From Tenrec ecaudatus (taxonomy: Eukaryota; Chordata; Mammalia; Afrosoricida; Tenrecidae), in contig NC_134537.1 in NCBI RefSeq assembly GCF_050624435.1, positions 11,590,584 to 11,654,583 of the forward strand: a stretch of 64,000 bases of DNA, read 5' to 3'. How positions within the stretch are numbered: the first letter of the stretch is position 1; every line of letters begins with the position of its first letter. The translations under genes and the position numbers were made by a program. The notes under the pieces are model-generated. The model did no database searches and was not told the DNA's origin. It saw only the letters and a program-made list of their open reading frames with translations. Shown in pieces: positions 34,706 through 46,465 of this stretch.

Positions 34706-36193
34706 TCATAGACTCTATGCTTCAGATGGTCAGTGATCACCCCCACCCGCACACACACCCCTTATTCCACCACACCTGCTGCTCGGGACCAGGAAGGGTT
34801 TGGGGCAGGAGCCATGGACCACCTATCCCAAGTCTGTGGGGGCCTAAAAGGCATCTGCTCTGGGTTTAGGAGCCATGACAAATGGCTGGGGTTCCCAAAG
34901 CTAGACTTCCGGACGGAGGTCAATTTCTGACTCCCTGCCACCCTCTCTTACCAGCGGGGCCTCTTCTAAGCTCCCTGGGTCTCCATTTCCTCACCCAAGG
35001 CTGGAGCTTCTAACCAACCCAAAGGCCTCGTGGAAGGTCTTGAGACAGAGTTGTAGAGAGCCAGCCCCAGAACCCCTGTGGAGCGGAGGGACCATTTGGG
35101 GCACGGAGTGCTTTGTAAACTGCAGCATGAACCATGGCGGCGTTCTAGCTGCCTTGGTCATTGTTCTTGAGTTTATGGCATGCTCGTCGCCCGCCACTCC
35201 CTCATAGAAAGAGGAGCAGTGATGTACAGTGGACTCCTGCATCTTGGCTGCCTGCCAAGCCCTGAGGTGCCCAACCCAAGTGCAGCCATCCTGACACGCC
35301 GTGACCTTGTTTGGAACAAGCTCAGATACAGCACTCCCCCTCACAGAATGCAAAAACAGTCTGAGTACTCACTGTTTCCTGACGGTTGTGACTTGTTCTC
35401 GGCTGCCATTTGGCCTGACCTGACTCACAGCGCCTAATACAAACCATCCGGACATCCTGCCTTACGGTCCCACCCTCTCAACTGGTGATCGCCTATGTGA
35501 GTCCACTGCGGCAGCTATTAGGTCAGTTCCTCCCCCGGAGGGATCTCATTTTCGTGGGCCCTCCATCTTCCCAAACATGGTTTGTTTGTTTGTTTGTTTT
35601 CTAGTTATTGATCTTTCCCGGTGCTGTGTCCAAAGTAAGTCTACCATCCTCACTCCTAACGAACATGCTGTGTGTCCTTCCTCCAGGACTGACGGGATCC
35701 CTCTGACAGTCTACCAATCACCCCATTCAGATGGACTGATCCTCCACGGACCTTCCTGTGTTATCATCTAGTGATTGCAAAGACCATGCTTGGCCCGGCA
35801 TACTTGCGTCATCAGGGTGGCATCTTCCCATTTTAACACCTCAACGAGGTCTTTTGACACTGATTTGCCCAAGGCGGTACCTGCTAACTGGATTTCTTGA
35901 AATCTGCTTCCATGGGCATGGACTAAAATAATTTTTTCCCCTTTTTTACTGCACTGGGCACCTTTGCTTCACCACATTTGGTTTTTCTTGCACTGGGCAG
36001 ATTGCACTGCAATTAAAAAATTGTTTTTTTATTGTAAATTAAGTAGGGGGTTTCATTTCCCATCACTGACTTTGCATTTCACAGCCCCAAGCATGAACCA
36101 AGCCCTCCCTCGTCCATCCTGCACCCCTTCCCCCTCCCACCCACATCCCGCTAGCTCCGTCTCACCCAAGTCAGCATCATCAACTGTCCAGCC
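34706..36193. other. Unique sequence
   Basis: About 1.5 kb, moderately GC-rich, with a (GTTT)n run at 35580-35600. Opposed overlapping frames at 34991-35437 have no recognisable domain. No exon is supported. Confidence 0.4.
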
Positions 36194-36662
36194 CACGGGG
36201 TCTCAACCTTCCTAATTCTGTGATCCTTGAATACAGTTCCTCATGTGGTGGTGTTCCCCCAACCATAACATTATTTTCATTGCTACTTCATCACTGTCAT
36301 TTCGCTACTGTGATGAATCATCATGTAACTATCTGATAGGCAAGACGTATTTTCATTGTGACAAACTGAACATAATGAAAGCACAGTGATTCATCAACAA
36401 ACAATATGTAATCATATATTGTGAAATATATATTTCTAATAACAAATCAATGACATTTTGTCTTGAAGCATGGTGCAGCATGGGTAAGAGTCTTCACGCC
36501 AGATACTTATATGTGGGCTGACCCACCTGGAGACGGATAGAGGAGCAGTGTCTCAGTTCTTAAGACCATCGGAAATATATGTTTTCTGATGGTCTTAGGC
36601 GATCCCTGTGAAAGGGTCATTCAACCCCAGAGGGCCAGGTGATGGCAGGTGTTGGAAAGCGG
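36194..36662. mobile_element. SPIN-type hAT transposon (non-autonomous)
   Basis: About 470 bp closely resembling SPIN. It opens GGGGTCTCAACCTTCC, close to the SPIN inverted repeat. It continues with ACAGTTCCTCATGTGGTGG, TTATTTTCATTGCTACTTCA, AATATGTAATCATATATTGT and CATTTTGTCTTGAAGCA. It ends in an internal inverted repeat (TTAAGACCATCGGAAA and TTTCTGATGGTCTTA), then CCCTGTGAAAGGGTCATTC. The right terminal repeat is worn and no 8 bp duplication could be read. No transposase is present. Confidence 0.88.
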
Positions 36663-36962
36663 ATCCCTTTGGCTTGAGAGCGCAATGACACCTGCAGTTA
36701 TCTGCCTTCATGCACTGAGGTTTAGAAGGTGTTCAACCTCAACAAGCCAGTCAGAGAAGGAGAATGACGTGTTTTCTAATCTGAATCGCAGACAGATGGC
36801 TTTGGCTTTGGCTTTGGCTTTGTTGGTGTGGCTGTGAGCATGATGGCAAGCAACCACCACCCATGGCCAAGACCAAAGAGTGGCTGTGAGGCGCCTTCCA
36901 GTGGGTTCCAGTGAAAACCACACAACAGAAAGGGACAAGGGAATACCATCTTTACTCTCTCG
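36663..36962. other. Mostly unique with short repeat
   Basis: Contains a short (TTTGGC)n run at 36799-36822 and a possible SINE scrap at 36850-36880 (AAGCAACCACCACCCATGGC). Otherwise nothing recognised. Confidence 0.4.
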
Positions 36963-37040
36963 CTGCCACCCAGTCAATCCAGTCAATGCTGACTCATCGA
37001 GACCCGCTGTGGGTTTCCGAGCATGCCACTGTTGGTGAGA
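36963..37040 (-). mobile_element. AfroSINE tail fragment
   Basis: CTGCCACCCAGTCAATCCAG, then TGCTGACTCATCGAGACCC, the complement of the SINE/RTE-type tail. Cut off on the right. Confidence 0.6.
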
Positions 37041-37049
37041 CATTCCGAT

Positions 37050-37404
37050 TGAGAAGACACATGGTACTACACTAGAGCCCTGAAGCTAGTGGAGCCACAT
37101 GGAGGCCCCTGCCAGCACTAAGATGTTTCCACCGCCACTGGATCCACAAGACTTTCCACCCACTGTCCTGTGATCTTCCTGCATTCAGTATTACTGCATA
37201 TGTTGCATGAGTCTGAAGAGGAATTTATGGACTGGTATGGGTTAATATCAGACTTATGGATTAATATTGGACTTATGGACTTGATCTGGATGGGCTGGGA
37301 TGTTTACTCAATATTCAATTGCTCTTGTATATAAAGATTGCTCTTTCTTATACACATGTGGGTGTCTCTCTGAATTTATTTCTCTAGTCTACCCAAACTA
37401 ACAC
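37050..37404 (+). mobile_element. 5'-truncated ERVL-like LTR
   Basis: Right two-thirds of the LTR family: CACATGGAGGCCCCTGCCAG, CTTATGGACTTGATCTGGA, a TATATAAAG motif and the ACCCAAACTAACACA end. The first ~130 bp are missing. Confidence 0.72.
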
Positions 37405-37735
37405 AGGAGATAAAGGGGGAACCCATCACAAGGTTAGATATACCATCACCCCATGAGGGGGACGAATAACAGAAGTGTGGGTGAAAGGAGACAAAAGACA
37501 TTGTAAGATACGAAATAACAACAATACATAATTGATCAAGGATTCTTGAAGGTGGGAGGGTGAGAGAGGGGTTGGGAAGAGAAGCTGATACCAAGGGCTC
37601 AAATGGGGAAAAATGTTTTGGAAATGTTGATGGCAACAAATGTACAAGTGTGTTTCATCCAATTAAATGATAGATTGTTATAAGATTTGTAAGAGCACCT
37701 CCCAATAAAATGATTAATAAAAATTTTTTTTTTAA
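37405..37735 (+). mobile_element. L1 3' tail
   Basis: Standard terminal block directly after the LTR end: GGGGGAACCCATCACAAGG, then ACCAAGGGCTCAAATGGGG, CCCAATAAAATGATTAATA and an A/T-rich tail. Confidence 0.82.
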
Positions 37736-38285
37736 AGAATCAGTTCTGCTTCAGAAAATGTTCACACATTATCAAGGAGCCTCACTGCTCCTGAGCCACT
37801 TAAACCAGAAGTCAGGGACTAAGGTAGAAAGTTCCACCTACAACTCCAGGGCTGTGGCTGTAGCTCAGGCCACCAGCAGAGGTCACCAGCACTGGGCACG
37901 TGAATTGCACATTTGTCCTTTGCAAAATTTCAATCCAATGTCTCAGGTGGAAGTTTTGCATCGCTGAACAACTCCCCGTGTGAACCAAAATACCTACTCT
38001 TTGGAGAAATGTCCAATATCCTCAGCTCTGCCAAGAACAGTAAGAATGTAGAACCAGTTCTCACCAACGAATCAATTAGGTGGTACCAGCTTGTCTTTGG
38101 AGGCAAACAAAATATGCTCTTATTGTTTTAAACAGCCTTTTCATTGTTATTCCTTTTTAAAATATCATGTTTCTATTGAAACAACAAAATCTATAGATTT
38201 TCACTAAGAGTGGGGTCTTATTTCTCATGCAATTAAAAAGTAAGTGAAAAAGTCATAGCACTTCCCAACTGTACATTCATCTTCA
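37736..38285. other. Unique sequence
   Basis: About 550 bp. Open frames at 37710-38131 have no recognisable domain. Confidence 0.4.
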
Positions 38286-38390
38286 TTTTTTAAAAATCAT
38301 TTTATTGGGGGCTTGTACAACTCTTATGACAATCCATCCATCCATCCATGGTGTCAAGCACATTTGCACATTCGTTGCCATTCTAAAAAT
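38286..38390 (-). mobile_element. Short L1 3' tail
   Basis: Minus-strand terminal block of about 100 bp (AAATCATTTTATTGGGGGCT to AAGCACATTTGCACATTCG). TAAAAATCATTTT occurs on both sides, but the left copy overlaps the tail itself, so the duplication is uncertain. Confidence 0.7.
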
Positions 38391-38849
38391 CATTTTCATG
38401 TTGGATTTAACACCTCAAAAATGGGTACGTGTTAGGCTGGAGGGTAGATAGGTGTTAAACTGAGCCAAAGGGAAGATGGTATTCTACAAGATGGAGAAGA
38501 GAAAGTAAAGGAGGGTAGGACAACCTACTGGGGGGTTTGAAAAGTTGTGGAAGTTGCTGAATACAAAATTGATTATACAAAATGCAAATCCCCACCTAAT
38601 TCACAATAAAAAGGTTTCATTTCTCAAAATTTTTAAGGGGTGGAGGGGGAAGAAACTAGCGACCAGATAGGACTCATCCCTCCAGAACTCCTGCTGCCAG
38701 ACCAGAAAATTGGGAAGTAAGACGAAGGAAACGGGGAGGTGGAGTCCTGAAATTAGAATTAGGGTACCAGGGTTTCTCCTGAACCCCTTTTTGTGTGGGA
38801 TTTCCACTCACAAAGCAAACCAAGAACCTTTAAAGTGTTCTAGCTTTGG
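38391..38849. other. Unique sequence
   Basis: Nothing recognised before the CpG-rich 5' end of the next element. Confidence 0.35.
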
Positions 38850-41800
38850 GAGGCCGCAGGCGCCAGCGGTGCCCTTGCCGGGAGCTGCGATCTCTGCAGA
38901 CAGATGGCTGAGAGGGGACAGAATCCCAGACACGAGGGGAACCTCTCGCCGGAGCTCTCCGCGTGGTTGGCTGCCTTGAGCCCATGGCCAGAGGAGTGGT
39001 GGCGGGTAGCCAAAATATAGAGTAAAAGAAAAAATATAGTATTATTTAGGAAGATCGTGGTGTGAGAGAATATAAGCGGAAAGTTGGGAGTCCAGGGAGC
39101 AAATTTAGTTCCAATTGGCCGAGAAGGAAGCAACCCCCCCCTAATAAGCTGGATCTCCTCCTCTGGGGGCCAGCCTGACAGCCCCCAAATCCGACCGAGC
39201 ACATCACAAGCAAAAAGTAAAAAGGGCTGAAATATATATTATTGGTTTAAAACTCAAATTCAAGTCTGGTTGCTCAACTCCAAGGGAGTTCCTTAACATA
39301 AATTAGCATAAGAAGTAATCTAGCTAAAGAATGTCAGAACTCAGCTACAGGGCCTGGCAGCTTTTAGCATAACAAAGACCCCCTGTAACAAGAGTCAGCT
39401 TTAAACAGCAAGGAGCTACAGTCCAAGTGACTGTGAGAGACAATTACATTTGAGTATACTCTAGCTGGCCAGGGAGATAAAAAAAAATGAAATAAAATCC
39501 TCAGGCTAATCGGGCTTGCTTTTTAACTTTTTTGTCTCTTTGCCTCTTTCTTGGTCTCTCACATTCTACTGCTAACCTCCAGACCACTCCCCCTAGCCTA
39601 GGGCATTTACACCTGCACCACACCCAGCTAGGTGAGTTCCACCCTTGGTAGCTAGATAGGCTGGGAAAAGCCTGCTGACTCCAAGCAGGGGATACTCTGC
39701 TCAACTTCTTACTGGGCAGTTCCTGCCTGTCTGCCTGGGAACATAAGGCAGCTCAGCCTACACTCCTCAACACTCCAAGCTGCAGCAGGAACCTCTGCTC
39801 AACCTCCACAACACCAAAGCAGGCAACCCTTCTGGGCCACTCCCCTGAGAGGGAAGCCACAGGAAGATAAAGTGGTAGGTTAATTCCATAGTGAAATAAG
39901 CTATAGGCAGTTCGAAGGAGTATTTCTACAAGTCTCCCAGAGAGAGCCAGTGCTCTTCGACTCCCAGGAAAATGGCACCTGGCTCATCTAAAACAATGCA
40001 ATGCAAACAGCCACCAGCCCCAAAGACCTCGATGAAAAAAATGGGAAAAACAAAAGGCAGTGCTAGAAGATGTCCCGAAAATAATGACATGCATAGAGGA
40101 AGCAGACATTGAGCTGCCACAGAAATTTTCAGAATGCTACTTGGAGTCATAGTGGATATGAGGGAAACAATACAAAAAAAGGGATGAAATGATAGAAGAG
40201 GTAAAAGCCATAAATCAAAGAGAAATACAGGAGCTTAGGGAGGAGATAACAAATACCAGTAGCACACTTATGGACCTCAAGAAGCGACTGGAGGAATCAG
40301 AGAACCGCATCAGTGACTTGGAGGGCGCCAAGCAGACTTTAACAAACACGAACAAAAATCTAATAAGATCATCACAGAAGCTGAAGAAAACTCAAGAGCT
40401 GTGTCTGATGCTATGAAGCAGAACAACATTGGAATTACAGGCTTACCAGAGGAAGACACAACAAAGAATGCATCTGCAACAATGGTGAGAGAATTCTTGG
40501 AGGAAAGCTTCCCCAGCTTAGTGAATGAAAACCAGGCAACTATTCAGGAGGCTGAAAGAACCCCAGCAAGATGGGACCCCAAGAAGAAGCCACTAAGACA
40601 CATAATAGTTAAATTATCCAACTTTGAGGAAAAGGAGAAAATCATGAGAGCAGCTAGGGAAAAACGAGCAATCACATATAAAGGTTCCCAAATAAGAATA
40701 TGCTCAGACCTATCAGCAGAAACTATGAAGAAGAGGAGAGAGTGGAGTACCATATTCAAAAAATTGAAGGAAAAAATGCAAACCCAAGAATACTCTACCC
40801 AGCCAAACAAGGAAAAACTCAAAGAATAATTTAGAAGAAACCCAGCCCTACTAAAGATCCTTCCCAACCCAGTATGGGCAGAAGAACAACACTCACCAAG
40901 CATAAATAAGAGACCACCACATAGAGCAACCTCACCCAGAGGGCAAAAAAGAGAAAACAGTCTTCAAGAAAGCATTGACTTACATATAGAAAGACTTCAA
41001 AGGCTGCTGAAGTAAGCTTAAAAAAAAAAAAAAAAGACAAATGGGGCATAGGGAAAAAGCGACAGTTTACAAATATCCCTGGGGTGAGGACCAGGTAATA
41101 TGGCAGGGATCAGACCAAATACAGGGATACACATGGCAGACTACTAAAAAAGGAGGTGGGGAAAGGAAAAAATAACAATAATAAAGAAAAGGGTAGAGGG
41201 GGCACAGGGCACTAACCTACCCAAGGGGAAAAGAGGGACCAGACTTCAACCCAGTGCTCCAAGATGTGAATGCAACATGCTGCCGTGGAGTAGGGAACCA
41301 GTGGAGAGGTCTGGGGGGCCGGCCCCAACCCCAACTACTAAGGGGACATCTGCCCCTACCCTCAGAAGAATTTATATCAAAGGACGGCACTGAATCTACA
41401 GCTCTGGAAGAGGGACATATCTGATCGGAGCACACGGGAGCAGATGAAGGGGGAGGAGGAGAGAGTGGAGTACATCAGGGCCCACCAGGCCTTGATGATG
41501 TTCCCACTCAGAGTAGCCAGTCCACAGAGAGGACCACATGGCCGGCCCCACTATGAGACATGACATCTCTCACTGACCCAAAGCCCTACAGGGGACAACA
41601 CCGGAGACACAGGGAATACCCGATCAACACCAGGAATTGCACCCGATCAGATTCTGCCACACTGAGGCAAAACATTAAGGGAGTGCAACAGAACAGCAAG
41701 AGAATGGAGCGGCGAGGTCCCCAGGGAATGCTGAAGGTGGACTTTGGGGCCAGGGCGTGGTGTCCCAGCAGACTGGACTGGAAAACACTCCTAACGGCCA

Positions 41801-43307
41801 ACAAACAATCCTTGAACTAACTACAAGCTTTTCTTTCTTGTTGTGTTTTGTTTTTATCATTGGTTTGTTGTATATTGTTGCTTGGTTGTGCTCTGTCTTG
41901 TTTTTGTGCATGTTACTAGCTCCACAGGTCTGTCTAAATAAGATAGGCTGGATGAACAATTGGAGGAGAAAACAACGGAACCAATAGTTCCATGGGGAAA
42001 TGGGAGACGGGGAGGTGGGAGGAAAGGTAGTGGAGTTAATAAACCCAGGGACAAGGGAACAACAACCGATCCAAATTTATGGTGGGAGGCCTGGTTGGGC
42101 ATGATAAAGGGCAACTTAACTAAGAGGAATTGCTGAAACCCTGGTGGGGACTGAGCATGCTAGTGGGACAGGAGGGAAATCAAAGGAAATAGAGGAAAAA
42201 GAGGGAGGTAGAGGGCATTTATAGAGGTCTAGATAAAGACATATACATATGCAAATATATTTATACATGAGGATGGGGAAATAGATCTATGTGCATATAT
42301 TCATAAGGTTAGTATTAAGGCAGCAGAGGGACATTGGACCTCCACCCAAGTACTCCGTCAATGCAAGAATACTTTCTTCTATTAAATTGTCATTCTATGA
42401 TGCTCACCTTCGCAACACAACCGCTGAAAACAAAGTGGGTGAACAACTAAATATGGTGAAAAAAGCTGATGGTACCCGGCTATCAAAAGAGAGCGTTTGG
42501 GGTCTTAAAGGCTTGAAGGTAAACAAGCGGCCATCTGGCACAGAAGCAATAAAGCCCACATGGAAGAAGCACACAAGCCTGTGTGGCCAAGAGGTGCTGA
42601 AGGGATCAGTTATCAGGCATCAAAGAACAAAAATCTTACCATAGTGAATGAGCAGGGGAGTGTGGAGTGGAGACCCAAAACCCATATGTAGGCCACTGGA
42701 CATCCCCTTACAGAAGGGACTTGGGGAGGAGATGAGACAGTCAGGGTGCAACGTAGCAACGATCAAAAACACAACTTTCCTCTAGTTCCTAAATGCTTCC
42801 TTCACCCCCCACCCCCCACCCCCCCACCTTCCCACTGTCATGATGCAAATCCTACCTCGCAAGCCTGTCTAGAGGAGGTACACTGGTACAGATGAGAACT
42901 GGAAACACAGGAAAGCCAGGGTGGATGATTCCCTCAGGACCAGTGGAGTGAGTGGCGATACTGGGAGGGAACAGGGAGGGTGTGTTGGAAAGGGGGAACC
43001 GATTTCAAGAAACTGCATTTGACCTCCTTCCTGGGGGACATACAACAGAAACATGGGTGAAGGGAGACGTGGGACAGAGCAAGATATGACAAAATAATAA
43101 TTTATAAATTATCAGAGGTTCATGAGGGAGGTGGGAGTGGGGAGGGAGGGGAAAAAATTAGGACCTGATTCCAGGGGCTTGGGTGGAGAGCAAAAGTTTT
43201 GAGAATGATGAGGGCAACAAATGTACAAATGTGCTTTACACATTGATGTATGCATGGATCGAGATGGGTGGTGTATGAGTCCCTAATAAAATGATTTTAT
43301 AAAAAAG
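38850..43307 (+). mobile_element. ORF1-only L1 (HAL1-like), near full length
   Basis: About 4.46 kb. A CpG-rich start (GGCCGCAGGCGCCAGCGGTG) and a roughly 1.1 kb 5' UTR lead to an L1 ORF1 remnant (39972-40829). About 200 bp later the sequence enters CTGAAGTAAGCTTAAAA at about 41008. That matches the ORF2 stop/3'-UTR start of a full L1 copy (CTGAGGTAAGCTTAAAA, minus strand near 16765). The whole of ORF2 (nearly 4 kb in mammalian L1) is absent. A 2.3 kb 3' UTR follows, ending CCCTAATAAAATGATTTTAT and an A-tail. This is the structure of half-L1 elements, which depend on L1 ORF2p. The 5' boundary is approximate and no duplication was resolved. Confidence 0.75.
39972..40829 (+). pseudogene. L1 ORF1p pseudogene
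   Basis: Remnant of the L1 RNA-binding chaperone ORF1p. The likely start is ATG at 39972. That frame stops at 40110-40112 after 46 codons, and another frame carries on. 40189-40413 encodes a heptad-rich coiled coil (DLKKRLEESENRISDLEG). After a frameshift near 40400, frame 40401-40829 encodes the RNA-recognition domain (NNIGITGLPEEDTTKNASAT) and the C-terminal domain (IVKLSNFEEKEKIMRAAREK, then ITYKGSQIRICSDLSAETMK). Domain order and total size fit a complete ORF1, but at least two frame changes make it inactive. No ORF2 follows. Confidence 0.88.
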
Positions 43308-43449
43308 AAGTTGGGGAAAGTATGAAGATGCCGTTATATTTTAATTCATTTTTTTCTACACTTTAAAAAAATCCCCTCATATTATACTTAACCTTAAATA
43401 ATACATTGTTTAATTGTATTTTTAAAATATTATATGCCATCTATGTAAA
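43308..43449. other. AT-rich unique sequence
   Basis: Nothing recognised. Confidence 0.3.
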
Positions 43450-43567
43450 AAAAAAGAAAGAAAATGTTTTGAAACCGACTGTGGTAGCAATTGTACAATA
43501 CTGTTTTATGTGATTGATGGAATGTTATGATATATGTAAGAGCTCCTAATAAAATATTTCAATTAAA
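43450..43567 (+). mobile_element. Short variant L1 3' end
   Basis: GTTTTGAAACCGACTGTGGT, then TTATGTGATTGATGGAATG and CTCCTAATAAAATATTTC plus an A-tail. Same variant terminus as 27260-27505. Confidence 0.65.
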
Positions 43568-43889
43568 AAAGGGACTGGAGTCCTAACTGTGGACGTCACT
43601 TACCACAGGATGTCATGCTGTTGAGACACAGGGCTTCCTCTGTGGCATGAATAAGTCCATAGGATTGTGGGGTGGGTCTTAACCTAATTACTTCTGAGAG
43701 GTGTGGAGCAGCAGAGACCAAGTGGCACAGACAAGGACACACAAATGGGTAGAAAATAGATACCATGTCAAGATCACCAAGGAGCCACGTGGTCTGGGCT
43801 ACAGAAGCTAAAATGAGAGCACTGTGCCCCATACGCTGAGTTTCAATGGCTGAGTTTGCAGAAGCAGAACCCCAGCGCTTTTATTCCAA
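43568..43889. other. Unassigned sequence
   Basis: About 320 bp. 43660-43700 (GGATTGTGGGGTGGGTCTTA) faintly resembles old MaLR/MLT LTRs, but not enough to call one. Confidence 0.3.
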
Positions 43890-44357
43890 GGGGTCTTGGG
43901 GCAGATTGAAACATTCAACCTTGTGTTTGGCAGTGGCACGTATTACCTGTTTGCACCACCCAGGGCCTCAGATAACTTAGACTCAAACAAAACCAAAAAA
44001 CCCAACTCAGTGCCATCCAGTCGATGCTGACTCACAGTAACCCAGAGGACAGGACAAACCCGCCGCTGCGTTTCCGAGCTTATAACTGTTTACATGAGCA
44101 GAACGCCCATCTTTCTCCCCAGGAGAGGCTGGTGGATTAGAACTGCTGACTTTGCAGTGACCATTATGGCAAGTAACCACCGCCCCACGGCCAAGACCAA
44201 ACAAAATCAAACTCACTGCCGTCATGTCAGTGGATGTCCGACACTAACTGTATGGGAATAAAATGCCCAGTCTTTCTCCTGAGGAGATGCCTATGGTTTC
44301 GTACTGCCAGCCATTCGGATCGCAGCCCAACACATAACCACTACCCCAGCAAGGCTC
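43890..44357 (-). mobile_element. Cluster of three AfroSINEs, same orientation
   Basis: Three minus-strand SINE units: 43890-43975 (head end only, TTTGCACCACCCAGGGCC), 43990-44197 (full; GTGCCATCCAGTCGATGCTG, CTGGTGGATTAGAACTGCTG, AACCACCGCCCCACGGCC) and 44205-44357 (CACTGCCGTCATGTCAGTGG to AACCACTACCCCAGCAAGG). They lie almost head to tail. Confidence 0.78.
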
Positions 44358-44684
44358 CTTATACTAAGACACTACTGGAATGATCCGAAGTCTGTCTACC
44401 AAGGAGCATAGCAGAAACTTACAGCAAGCCTGCATGGTATTGGCATGTTGCTCTGTGCCTGTTTTTGAACTGTAGCGACAGTGCAGATGTTCCCATTCAA
44501 AGGTGTATCTGCTGGGACAACACTGCCCCGTGGGTGCCAAGCACTTGCTGTAGGCCAGTATGTCACTCGAGGGCATATTGCTCACTTTACCATGTATACC
44601 TGCAGGACAGTAAACAGACACGTTTAATCTTCCACAGCCACATCCAGATGCAGATCTTCACCACCTTCAAATGTGCATGCAGAC
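44358..44684. other. Unique sequence
   Basis: About 330 bp. Opposed frames at 44364-44695 show no domain. Confidence 0.35.
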
Positions 44685-45160
44685 TGTGGTGGTGACACAG
44701 TTTCATGTCAACTTGATAAATAAGCATAGGGGTGAGGTCTAGCCTGGCAATCAGGTCACAACCTGATGATGCCTCCTTGTGGGCATGGTTATCGCAGGAG
44801 GATTATCAGAATTCTCTTTCTATCAGGAGGCAGACCACACACTCTCTCTGCTTCACTTTCCTGCTGGCAAGCCACTCAGAAACTTGCTAGAGACCTGCCA
44901 GACCCCTGAGATGTGCCAACTGCCATTGGATCCACATGACTTTTCACCCACTGACCAAAGATGTTCCTGTATTCTGCATTGTTGCATGTGGCTGCTTGAG
45001 GCTGAAGAGGGATTCATGGGCTAGTATTGGACTTCTAGACTTGATCTGGACTGGGATTGGAGGTTTTCTTAATATACAATTACTCTTTGATATAAAGCTC
45101 TGTCATATATGTATACGTGTGTCCTTGGATTTGTTTCTCTAGTCAACCTGGACTAATACA
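44685..45160 (+). mobile_element. ERVL-like solo LTR
   Basis: 476 bp from TGTGGTGGTGACACAGTTTC (then ATGTCAACTTGATAA) to TCAACCTGGACTAATACA. The flanks CAGAC (44680-44684) and AAGAC (45161-45165) are a 5 bp duplication with one change. TATA-like GATATAAAG near 45091. Confidence 0.8.
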
Positions 45161-45165
45161 AAGAC

Positions 45166-45644
45166 ATAACCATAATTTACACAGACCAGATCCTTTGGGC
45201 ATTTGCTCCTGGCAGACAGAAATATAAATTTTCTGCTTTAGAGTTAAGTAGAATAGACGGTGCTCTTGGGAAAATTATTCTAACAAGATTTTGTTGTTAT
45301 AAAACTGTAGATGTCTATCGGTGAGTTCCATGTAATACTCTCTGATATGGGCTCAGCTTGGAGTGCACTAGAGCCTCCCCACCCAGAGATGGTCAGTCTC
45401 AAGCCTACTTTGTGAATTGATCCAGAAGCTATGTAGAGTGGAGTCTGTTCCCACAGTCAACATGCAGCCTGCCTCCCTGCGCACACCATTCCTGAAATTA
45501 AAAACCAGGACTCTCCAGGAGGCAGGTTGTATAACCCTTAAGGAAAAAAATACACAAAAGAAAAGGAGATGGGAACCAAAAAGGCTCAGTATCATAAAGC
45601 AACAAAACATAAAATCCAGGCACACTACAGGACAAAGACAAAGA
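45166..45644. other. Unique sequence
   Basis: About 480 bp with overlapping non-homologous frames on both strands. Nothing recognised. Confidence 0.35.
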
Positions 45645-45825
45645 AGGGTTACGCCAAACTCCAAACTCGCTGCCGTGGAGTCATTTCAACTCACTGTGAC
45701 ACAGTAGGACAAGTAGCACCACTCTTTTGGGTTTCTGAGACTGTAACTCTTTATGGAAGTAGAAAGCTCATCTTTCTCTCAAAGAGTGGCTGGTAGTTTG
45801 GAACTGCTGCCTTATGGTTAACAAG
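45645..45825 (-). mobile_element. AfroSINE
   Basis: Minus-strand SINE: AACTCGCTGCCGTGGAGTCA, then TTTATGGAAGTAGAAAGCTC and GTTTGGAACTGCTGCCTTAT. Confidence 0.7.
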
Positions 45826-46264
45826 CCAATGACTAACTTATATTACACTCCTGAGAGAAAACTTAAGAAACACACAAGAAAAAAGCAAATGTGGAAAATG
45901 CCAGAAGTGAATTACTTCTTGTCAGTAATTACAGCGAATACCAATCGCCTAACTATTCCAATCAAAAGACAAAGGGTGTCAGAATGGAAAAAATATATAA
46001 TATGCTGTTTACAAGAGACACACCTTGAGGCCAAAGATGCAAATAGACTGAAAATAAAAGGATGGTGGGGCGTGAAGGGTGCAGGGAATTCCATGCAAAT
46101 AATAGCCATAAGAGATCCGAGTCTTAACAACAGATAAAGCAGATTTTAAGACAAAGCTTGTTATAAGAAACAAAAATGGGAAACTAACAAAAATATCACT
46201 AAAAGTAGACAAATGTGATTCAGAAAAGGAAAAATTCAGATAGCATATGCATGTTTAAAAAAAA

Positions 46265-46465
46265 GTTTTTTCCTATAATAACCAAAAAAAATGTATGTTA
46301 AAAGAAGGTAAGGAGCTGATAGCAAGGGCTCAAGTAGAAAGTGTTTTGAAAATGCTGATAGCAACATTTGTACAAATGTGCTTGACAACAGATGTGTGTA
46401 TGGCTTGTGATAAGAGCTGTAAAAGCTCCTAATAAAATGAGTTTTCTTAAAAACAAACCAAAAAG
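46265..46465 (+). mobile_element. L1 3' tail in old L1 ORF2
   Basis: AGGAGCTGATAGCAAGGGCT through AAAGCTCCTAATAAAATGAG and an A-rich tail. An ACAAAAATGGG sequence recurs nearby, but no clean duplication was resolved. Confidence 0.78.
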
